Source: ZC4RG19 sp036279475
GTDB lineage: Bacteria; Actinomycetota; Acidimicrobiia; Acidimicrobiales; VFJN01
Length of the DNA stretch: 11,043 nt
Direction: 5' to 3'
Assembly: GCA_036279475.1 (NCBI GenBank)
Contig: DASUJB010000050.1
Coordinates: 1-11,043 of the forward strand
The translations under genes were made by a program, and so were the position numbers. Positions 6,478-11,043 of the stretch are shown here, in pieces. The notes under the pieces are model-generated. The model was given only the letters and a program-made list of their open reading frames with translations, made no database searches and was not told where the DNA came from. Each line of letters opens with the position of its first letter. The stretch's first letter is position 1.

Positions 6478-6483
6478 ACCCTA
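6478..6483 (-). promoter_or_regulatory. Candidate -10 element of mcl (leaderless)
   Basis: The minus strand reads TAGGGT, followed by six bases (GGGGCC) and the mcl ATG. Position and spacing match mch, mcd and fumC. The element sits in the 40-bp gap after the DUF885-like gene, which suggests mcl has its own promoter. Confidence 0.45.
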
Positions 6484-6511
6484 CGAAGCGGCGTCCCGGG
6501 GGCTCAACGCA

Positions 6512-7723
6512 TCACGGCGCCCCCTGCCCCACCAGGTCGGCGGGGAGGAGCTGCTCGGTGACCAGGCGCTCGAAGCGGGCCGGCTCCCCGCCCACGTCGG
6601 CCCGGCACAGCCGCAGGCCCTCGGTGTAGCAGTGGCTGTAGGCGCGCCAGGTCGGGTCGGTGAGGAACGACACCGCCTTCTCGGCCCGGGCGTGGGGCAG
6701 CAGGGCCCACCGCTCGAGGTACGAGACCGCGTCGCCGGCCGGCGCGCCGCCGTGGTGCAGCCGGATGGCGGCGTTCGACCGCACCCAGGACAGCGCCTCG
6801 CCGGCCTCGGCCACCGCCGCCGCCACCTCGGCGTCGAAGCGGACCCCCAGCGGGGCCAGGTGCTCGGCCACCACGGGCTCGGGCCGGCGGCCCAGCGCCA
6901 CCTCGACCCCCAGGTCGGCGAGGCCCTCGGCCAGGGTGCACTGCGGGGTGCCGACGAGGAAGATCGCCTCCTCGCCCCACCCCCGCCGCCGGACCAGCCC
7001 GACCTCCTTGCGGGTGTGCTCGGTGTGGTGACCGGGGTACGCCTCGTGCGCCACCAGGTGACCGAGCGACAGCGACAGCACGGGCAGGTCGACGTTGATC
7101 GCCACCCGGCTGCGCAGGCCGCCCTGGTAGTAGTTGAACCCCGACCACGGCCTACCGGTCTCGAACACCCACTCGACCTGCTCGCCGTCGGGCAGGCCGA
7201 ACTGCCGCCGGGTGCGCTCGCGCAGGTCCTCGGCCAGGGACCGGATGGCCGGCTCCAGCTTGTCGGGGGGCACGGCGTGGGCCTCCCGCCAGGCGATCGA
7301 CCGCTCGCGCAGCGGGCCGGTGCCAGGCAGGGCGGCGTCGAGCCGGGCGTGGGCGGCGGCGAAGGTGTCCTCGGGCACGACCGCGGGCCGCACGCCGTAG
7401 CACCGCTCGACCTCGTCGAGGTAGGCGACGGGCTCGCCGGCCAGCTTGCGGGCGGTGGTGTGCAGGCCCAGCACCTGGGTCCGGATCCACCGGCGCCGGC
7501 CGGCACCCACCGCTCCCTCCCCCTGGCCGGCGTCCAGGTCGGCAACCAGGCGCCCCGCCTCGGCCGCCAGCTCGGCGGGCGGGCGCCGCCGCTCGCGGGC
7601 CACCCGGTCCGCCAGCGCCCGCGGGCCGTAGTAGGCGTCGACCAGGCCCTCCACGTGGCGACCGAGCCGCAGCCCCAGCTCGAGGTAGCGGGAGACGACG
7701 TCGTCGCTGGTGCCGGCGGGCAT
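6512..7723 (-). CDS. DUF885-like putative zinc metallopeptidase
   Basis: This 403-residue, mostly helical protein carries VAHEAYPGHHTEH (224-236). The HE-x4-HH arrangement (H226, E227, H232, H233) is the one seen in DUF885 proteins (typically HEGxPGHH), followed by a downstream glutamate in LAEGLADL (264-271, E266), as in gluzincin peptidases. GFNYYQGGLRSRVAINVD (195-212) precedes the motif, as in that family. Classical DUF885 members run to about 550-600 residues, so this is a short variant. Substrate and even peptidase activity are unproven. No signal peptide is visible, so it is probably cytoplasmic. ATG 7723 begins the open frame and has a -10-like hexamer 8 nt upstream. It is on the same strand as mcl, 40 bp upstream of it, and may contribute read-through transcription. 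Confidence 0.7.
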   Translation of the reverse strand: MPAGTSDDVVSRYLELGLRLGRHVEGLVDAYYGPRALADRVARERRRPPAELAAEAGRLVADLDAGQGEGAVGAGRRRWIRTQVLGLHTTARKLAGEPVAYLDEVERCYGVRPAVVPEDTFAAAHARLDAALPGTGPLRERSIAWREAHAVPPDKLEPAIRSLAEDLRERTRRQFGLPDGEQVEWVFETGRPWSGFNYYQGGLRSRVAINVDLPVLSLSLGHLVAHEAYPGHHTEHTRKEVGLVRRRGWGEEAIFLVGTPQCTLAEGLADLGVEVALGRRPEPVVAEHLAPLGVRFDAEVAAAVAEAGEALSWVRSNAAIRLHHGGAPAGDAVSYLERWALLPHARAEKAVSFLTDPTWRAYSHCYTEGLRLCRADVGGEPARFERLVTEQLLPADLVGQGAP

Positions 7724-7731
7724 GGCCGGCC

Positions 7732-7737
7732 ACGCTA
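7732..7737 (-). promoter_or_regulatory. Candidate -10 element of the DUF885-like gene
   Basis: The minus strand reads TAGCGT, 8 nt before the ATG at 7723, with no Shine-Dalgarno. The surrounding CCGGTAGCGT is the same decamer found before the next gene upstream (8512-8521). Confidence 0.4.
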
Positions 7738-7771
7738 CCGGCGCCCCCGGGGGGCGACGGGCACCGCCGGT
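7737..7771. terminator. GC-rich inverted repeat between the eIF2B-like and DUF885-like genes
   Basis: ACCGGCG (7737-7743) and CGCCGGT (7765-7771) form a 7-bp stem. An inner palindrome-like run of C5/G6 lies at 7742-7756. It begins right after the eIF2B-like stop codon (7773-7775) and ends at the -10 hexamer of the DUF885-like gene. It could be a terminator without a U-tract or an operator; no evidence separates these. Confidence 0.3.
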
Positions 7772-7772
7772 C

Positions 7773-8504
7773 CTACCAGCCGCCGGGCGCCCGCAGCAGC
7801 TCGGGGGGCACCGGGCAGTCGAGACGGCGGGGCTCGACCACGCGCCCGGTGGCGGCCACGCCGACCACCTCGACGGGCGGCGAGCTGCGGCCGGTGGCCC
7901 CGGGCACGCCCGTCGCCGACGCGCGGGCGGTCGCCACGTCGAAGAGGGCAGCGGGGAGGCGTCGTCCCACGCCGACCACCAACCAGGCGGCCACCCCGGC
8001 CTCCCGGGCCGCGGCCACCTCCTCGGCGGTGCCGTCGGCGGCCAGGAAGCCGTCGGGGCCGGCGGCGGCCGCCTCCACCAGCAGCAGGCGCGGCCGGTCG
8101 TCCCCCACGTGCAGGGCCCTCGGGTGGTGGGCCAGGCTCAGGTCGCCACGCCGTCGCCCCAGCTCGTCGGCCAGCTCCGACCCCCCGGCGACGTCGGGCA
8201 CGACCGCCACCGCCGCCCCCTCCGGCACGTCGAGGGCGAGCACGGCCACCGTGGGGTCGCCGACCAGCTCGTCCCGCACCTCCCGCGCCGCGGGCGCCAC
8301 GTCCTCGGCGGCCAGCAGGCGGGCGCACGCCCACCACAGCGATCCGGCTGCCGGGTGCCGGTCGGTCAGGCGGCGGCAGGCGATCACCAGGCCCCGCGGG
8401 TCGTCGCCGAACGAGGCCAGCACGGCCGCCGCCTCGCACGCCAGCAGGGACTGGTCCACGTCGGGAGCCCGGGCCACGGCACGCAACCGCTCGATCGGGT
8501 GCAC
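7773..8504 (-). CDS. Uncharacterised protein with distant eIF2B-like (NagB/RpiA-type) features
   Basis: This 243-residue product cannot be named confidently. An alpha-helical N-terminus (1-85) contains LVIACRRLTDRHPAAGSLWW (39-58), reminiscent of the helical region and RPT-type motif of eIF2B-related proteins. A Rossmann-like C-terminal half contains LLVEAAAAGPDGFLAADGTA (141-160) and AGVAAWLVVGVGRRLP (169-184), which parallel the eIF2B pattern of hydrophobic strand, GADA-x-GP-x-G, G-T, then GVP with a strand. Similar proteins beginning MHPIERLR are, as I recall, common in Acidimicrobiia, but that was not searched. GTG 8504 is chosen because it starts exactly at that motif and follows a TAGCGT hexamer by 7 nt. 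A GTG at 8531 would start inside a hairpin loop. Catalytic residues of ribose-bisphosphate or methylthioribose-phosphate isomerases are not evident. Confidence 0.6.
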   Translation of the reverse strand: MHPIERLRAVARAPDVDQSLLACEAAAVLASFGDDPRGLVIACRRLTDRHPAAGSLWWACARLLAAEDVAPAAREVRDELVGDPTVAVLALDVPEGAAVAVVPDVAGGSELADELGRRRGDLSLAHHPRALHVGDDRPRLLLVEAAAAGPDGFLAADGTAEEVAAAREAGVAAWLVVGVGRRLPAALFDVATARASATGVPGATGRSSPPVEVVGVAATGRVVEPRRLDCPVPPELLRAPGGW

Positions 8505-8511
8505 CCGCCCG

Positions 8512-8517
8512 ACGCTA
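8512..8517 (-). promoter_or_regulatory. Candidate -10 element of the eIF2B-like gene
   Basis: The minus strand reads TAGCGT, 7 nt before the GTG at 8504, with no Shine-Dalgarno. It directly abuts the hairpin at 8518-8550. Confidence 0.4.
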
Positions 8518-8550
8518 CCGGTCCCCGCCACCGCCGCGGCCGGGGACCGG
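8518..8550. terminator. Perfect 10-bp-stem hairpin after the DUF2269-like gene
   Basis: CCGGTCCCCG (8518-8527) and CGGGGACCGG (8541-8550) are perfect inverted repeats around a 13-nt GC-rich loop. The hairpin begins 5 nt after the stop of the minus-strand membrane-protein gene (8556). This is a natural place for a terminator, though there is no T-tract. It also fills the -35 region of the next gene, so an operator role is possible. Confidence 0.5.
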
Positions 8551-8555
8551 GACCG

Positions 8556-8951
8556 TCAGGGCCAACCGGGCTTCCAGATCATCAGGTACAGCATGACCAG
8601 GAGGAGGACGGTGAGCACGGCTTGGCCGTTGCCCACCTTGCGCTGGTCGCCCTGCCGCTGCCCGGCGAGGACGAGGCCGTGGAAGACGCCGTTCATGACG
8701 ATCCACACCACGAAGGCCAGCGAGATGAACGTGTCGCTGAACTCGTACACCTCGTCGCTGGTGACGATGCACATGATGCCGAAGAGGCCCGTCAGCAGGA
8801 GGGCCGGGGCGTAGACCTGCCGCCCGGCGCGCTCCAGCAGCCCGAGGTACCCGTCCCGCCCGCCCGGCAGCACCGTGAGCACGGCGGGGGCGAAGGCGAC
8901 GATGAACGAGAGGACGTGCAGGAAGAGGAAGATCTTGAACCCGGTGCTCAA
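8556..8951 (-). CDS. Small four-helix membrane protein (DUF2269-like)
   Basis: This 131-residue integral membrane protein has hydrophobic segments at about 5-26, 45-64, 73-94 and 109-126. FLFLHVLSFIVAF (8-20) at the N-terminus, a glycine/arginine loop and a final LLLVMLYLMIWKPG (116-129) resemble small DUF2269-type proteins of unknown function. The family name is tentative. The start is TTG 8951, chosen because a strong GGAGG ribosome site (8957-8961) lies 5 nt upstream and the first helix follows at once. A TAGGTT hexamer at 8989-8994 would give a short untranslated leader, so unlike its neighbours this gene appears to have a conventional leader. No catalytic motif is seen. Confidence 0.75.
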   Translation of the reverse strand: MSTGFKIFLFLHVLSFIVAFAPAVLTVLPGGRDGYLGLLERAGRQVYAPALLLTGLFGIMCIVTSDEVYEFSDTFISLAFVVWIVMNGVFHGLVLAGQRQGDQRKVGNGQAVLTVLLLVMLYLMIWKPGWP

Positions 8952-8956
8952 CGCAG

Positions 8957-8961
8957 CCTCC
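8957..8961 (-). promoter_or_regulatory. Ribosome binding site supporting a TTG start
   Basis: The minus strand reads GGAGG, ending 5 nt before the TTG at 8951. It decides this rare start codon. Confidence 0.6.
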
Positions 8962-8988
8962 AGGGCGACGGGCGGACTGACGGGGAGG

Positions 8989-8994
8989 AACCTA
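8989..8994 (-). promoter_or_regulatory. Candidate -10 element of the DUF2269-like gene
   Basis: The minus strand reads TAGGTT. It would place the transcript start near 8982, about 30 nt ahead of the TTG, leaving room for the ribosome site at 8957-8961. Confidence 0.35.
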
Positions 8995-9033
8995 GTGCGC
9001 CCCGGGGATCTGCTCCGCCCAGAGCGCGTCCAC

Positions 9034-9039
9034 TACCTT
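9034..9039 (+). promoter_or_regulatory. Candidate -10 element of the thioredoxin-like gene
   Basis: TACCTT lies 8 nt before the GTG at 9048, with no Shine-Dalgarno in between. This is consistent with a leaderless or nearly leaderless transcript. Confidence 0.4.
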
Positions 9040-9047
9040 CGGGCGCC

Positions 9048-9539
9048 GTGGCGACCGACCCCCCTGGTGACCTCGACCTCGCCCCCCTCGACGGCGAGCC
9101 CCGGCCCCTCGACGGCTGGCTCACGACGTTCCACCTGGCGGCCGTCATCCTCGATCCCTACACGTACGAGAGCGCCTGGCTGCTGGAGACCGCCGGGCGC
9201 ATCCTCGAGGGCTTCCGGGGCGCCGACTGCCGCATCGCCTTCGTGGTCACGGCCCCCGCCGATGACGCCCGGCAGTTCCTGGGCCCGTGGGCCGACCGCA
9301 TCCTGACCTTCATCGACCCCGACCGGGACCTGGTCAAGGCGCTCGGCGTCAACGAGCTGCCCGCCTTCGTCCACCTGCGGCAGGACCGGTCGGTGGCCGC
9401 CCTGGCCGAGGGGTGGGACCCGCTGGAGTGGCGGCAGGCCGCCTCCGAGCTGGCCCGGGCGATGAGCTGGTCGCGACCCGTCATCCCCGCCCCCGGCGAT
9501 CCCCGGCCCTACGCCGGCTCCCCCGCCCTGGGCGCCTGA
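9048..9539 (+). CDS. Conserved thioredoxin-fold-like protein without a CxxC motif
   Basis: This 163-residue protein reads through FHLAAVILDPYTYES (28-42), a helix with LETAGRILEGF (46-56), a strand CRIAFVVTA (61-69), LTFIDPDRDLVKALGV (86-101), NELPAFVHL (102-110) and EGWDPLEWRQAASELA (121-136). Strand-helix alternation with LPAF at the usual cis-proline site suggests a thioredoxin-like fold. There is only one cysteine (C61) and no CxxC, so a classical redox role is unlikely. I recall similar proteins in Acidimicrobiia; no function is known to me. A proline-rich tail (VIPAPGDPRPYAGSP, 145-159) ends the protein. GTG 9048 is chosen because an extension upstream would run into unconserved sequence and a -10 hexamer lies just ahead. 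It converges with fumC. Confidence 0.65.
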   Translation: MATDPPGDLDLAPLDGEPRPLDGWLTTFHLAAVILDPYTYESAWLLETAGRILEGFRGADCRIAFVVTAPADDARQFLGPWADRILTFIDPDRDLVKALGVNELPAFVHLRQDRSVAALAEGWDPLEWRQAASELARAMSWSRPVIPAPGDPRPYAGSPALGA

Positions 9540-9543
9540 GCGG

Positions 9544-9553
9544 GCGGGCCCGC
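9544..9553. terminator. GC palindrome between convergent genes
   Basis: GCGGGCCCGC is a perfect 10-bp palindrome in the 29-bp gap between the thioredoxin-like and fumC stop codons. It has no loop or T-tract, so a terminator role is only suggested by position. Confidence 0.2.
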
Positions 9554-9568
9554 GGCCGGCGTCCCCCC

Positions 9569-10981
9569 TCAGCGGCGCACGCCGCCCTGGGCCATGCCGA
9601 GGACGTCCAGCGCCCGGTCCACCTCCTCGTCGCTGAGCAGCCCCTGCTCGACCACGATCTCCCGCACGCTCCGGCCCGTCCTGACGCTCTCCTTCACCAC
9701 CTCGGCCGCCTTCTCGTAGCCGATGTAGGGGTTGAGGGAGGTGCCCAGCGAAGGGCTCGACTCGGCGTAGGCCCGGCACCGGTCGACGTCAGCCTCGATG
9801 CCGGCCACGCACCGGTCGGCGAACAGCCTGGTCACGTTGGCGAGGAGGCGGATCGACTCCAGCAGGTCGTGGGCGATCACCGGCAGGTACACGTTGAGCT
9901 CGAAGTTCCCCTGGGACCCGGCGAAGGCGATGGTGGCGTCGTTGCCGATGACCTGGGCGGCCACCTGCGTCATGGCCTCGACCATGACGGGGTTGACCTT
10001 GCCGGGCATGATCGACGAACCCGGCTGGAGGTCGGGCAGGCGGATCTCGGCCAGGCCCGTGCGCGGCCCGCTGGCCATCCAGCGGATGTCGTTGCCCACC
10101 TTCACCAGGGCCACGGCCAGGGTGCGCAGGGCGCCCGACAGGCGGACGAGGGCGTCGCGGGCACCGTGCACCGCGAAGTGGTCGGGCGCCTCGGTCAGCG
10201 GCAGCTCCAGCTCGTGGGCCAGCTGCTGGATGACCGAGGACGCGAAGCCGGGCGGGCAGTTGAGGCCGGTGCCCACGGCCGTGCCCCCCAGGGGGAGCTC
10301 GCCGACGACGGTCAGGGTCTCACGGATGGCCAGGGCGGCCGCGTCGACCTGGGCGGCGTAGCCCCCCAGCTCCTGGCCGACGGTGACCGGCGTGGCGTCC
10401 ATGAGGTGGGTACGACCCGACTTCACCACCGAGGCCAGCTCCTGCGCCTTGGCCGACAGGGCGGCGCGCAGGTACTCCAGGGCGGGCAGGAGCGCCACGT
10501 CGACCTGGCGGGCGGCGGCGATGTGGATGGCCGAGGGGAAGACGTCGTTGGAGGACTGCGAGGCGTTCACCTCGTCGTTCGGGTGGACCGCCCGGCCCAG
10601 CCGGCGGGACGCCAGGTGGGCGATCACCTCGTTGGCGTTCATGTTGGAGCTGGTGCCCGACCCGGTCTGGAAGACGTCGACGGGGAACTGGTCGTCGTGG
10701 TCGCCCGCCGCCACCTCGGCCGCCGCCGCCTCGATGGCCGCCGCCGCCTCGGGATCGACCACGCCGAGGCGGGCGTTCACGGCCGCGGCCACGCCCTTGA
10801 TGCGGGCCAGGGCCTCGACGAGGGAACGCTCGAGCACCATGCCGGAGACGGGGAAGTTCTCGACGGCACGCTGGGTCTGGGCCCCCCACAGGGCTGCGAC
10901 CGGCACGCGGACCTCGCCCATCGTGTCGCGCTCGACCCGCATCTCCCGGTCGGTGGCCTGGTCGGTGGTGTTGTCGGTCAC
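9569..10981 (-). CDS. fumC: Class II fumarate hydratase
   Basis: Fumarase C interconverts fumarate and L-malate in the TCA cycle, acts as a cytoplasmic homotetramer and needs no iron-sulfur cluster. The 470-residue length is normal for the family. Numbered from GTG 10981, it shows TGSGTSSNMNANEV (106-119), SSNDVFPSAIHIAA (143-156), SGRTHLMDATPVTVGQE (188-204) with H192 as the conserved active-site His, GGTAVGTGLN (232-241), the fumarate-lyase signature GSSIMPGKVNPV (321-332) carrying the catalytic serine, and QGNFELNV (357-364). The C-terminal SPSLGTSLNPYIGYEKAAE (409-427) is FumC-type rather than aspartase-type. The frame is open back to 11014, but GTG 10981 has a TACCGT hexamer 6 nt upstream, so the shorter start is preferred. 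ATG 10942 is also possible. The malate it consumes could come from the malyl-CoA thioesterase of this locus. Confidence 0.96.
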   Translation of the reverse strand: MTDNTTDQATDREMRVERDTMGEVRVPVAALWGAQTQRAVENFPVSGMVLERSLVEALARIKGVAAAVNARLGVVDPEAAAAIEAAAAEVAAGDHDDQFPVDVFQTGSGTSSNMNANEVIAHLASRRLGRAVHPNDEVNASQSSNDVFPSAIHIAAARQVDVALLPALEYLRAALSAKAQELASVVKSGRTHLMDATPVTVGQELGGYAAQVDAAALAIRETLTVVGELPLGGTAVGTGLNCPPGFASSVIQQLAHELELPLTEAPDHFAVHGARDALVRLSGALRTLAVALVKVGNDIRWMASGPRTGLAEIRLPDLQPGSSIMPGKVNPVMVEAMTQVAAQVIGNDATIAFAGSQGNFELNVYLPVIAHDLLESIRLLANVTRLFADRCVAGIEADVDRCRAYAESSPSLGTSLNPYIGYEKAAEVVKESVRTGRSVREIVVEQGLLSDEEVDRALDVLGMAQGGVRR

Positions 10982-10987
10982 GGTGCG

Positions 10988-10993
10988 ACGGTA
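10988..10993 (-). promoter_or_regulatory. Candidate -10 element of fumC (leaderless)
   Basis: The minus strand reads TACCGT, followed by six bases (CGCACC) and GTG 10981. It supports that start over the ATG at 11014. Nothing further is seen in 10994-11043. Confidence 0.45.
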
Positions 10994-11043
10994 GCCAGGG
11001 CCGGCGCCGCTCACACCCGGGCCGGCGGACCGCGAGGTGAACC

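Noticed and set aside
8505..8531. Nine-codon N-terminal extension of the eIF2B-like gene from GTG 8531
   Set aside because: It would start in the hairpin loop and run through the -10-like hexamer. The MHPIERLR start at 8504 fits better.
6083..8596. Long plus-strand open frame antisense to mcl, DUF885-like and eIF2B-like genes
   Set aside because: The translation is repetitive Gly/Arg/Pro without domains, while the opposite strand encodes proteins with clear motifs.
10982..11014. Eleven-codon extension of fumC from ATG 11014
   Set aside because: It would translate the TACCGT -10 candidate and add residues not typical of FumC; GTG 10981 is preferred.
1..11043. Mobile element, prophage, CRISPR array, tRNA or toxin-antitoxin system
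   Set aside because: No transposase, integrase, terminal repeats, spaced direct repeats, tRNA-like folds or small toxin pair was seen. Gene content and composition look uniform and chromosomal.

Overview
The window is very GC-rich, with third codon positions almost always G or C. It uses GTG and TTG starts and carries actinobacterial-type proteins throughout. Leaderless-looking gene starts, a MutY with the VDTNV form of the catalytic loop, and several small proteins that resemble uncharacterised Acidimicrobiia families suggest a member of the Actinomycetota, probably class Acidimicrobiia. That placement comes from recalled family resemblance and was not computed. Ten genes are called; the window is almost fully coding, with no RNA gene, mobile element or CRISPR array seen.

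Left edge (1-1495): a nearly complete mutY (A/G-specific adenine glycosylase, minus strand) starts about 6 bp from a divergent four-helix DUF2231 membrane protein. The latter converges on, and overlaps by 34 bp, the next gene.

Centre (1462-6471): this is the lower half of the ethylmalonyl-CoA pathway. mch (mesaconyl-CoA hydratase, minus) diverges from mcd (methylsuccinyl-CoA dehydrogenase, plus) across a 137-bp region with inverted repeats and paired -10 hexamers. mcd is followed by a PIG-L/LmbE deacetylase. Converging on these are mcl (Chloroflexus-type malyl-CoA/beta-methylmalyl-CoA lyase) and, two bases downstream of it, a paralogous CitE-like protein that fits (3S)-malyl-CoA thioesterase (Mcl2). 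Together they would take methylsuccinyl-CoA to mesaconyl-CoA, beta-methylmalyl-CoA, and then glyoxylate plus propionyl-CoA; glyoxylate plus acetyl-CoA then gives malyl-CoA and malate. The upper-half enzymes (Ccr, Ecm, epimerase) are not in the window.

Right part (6512-11043): a DUF885-like putative metallopeptidase, a protein with distant eIF2B-like features, a small four-helix membrane protein, a cysteine-poor thioredoxin-fold-like protein, and fumC (class II fumarase), which interconverts malate and fumarate and so links functionally to the central module.

A recurring feature is that seven gene starts (mch, mcd, mcl, the DUF885-like gene, the eIF2B-like gene, the thioredoxin-like gene and fumC) have a TAnnnT hexamer ending 6-8 nt before the start codon and no Shine-Dalgarno sequence. 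Genes internal to operons (PIG-L, mcl2), and the DUF2269-like gene, do have one. This fits leaderless transcription of the leading genes.
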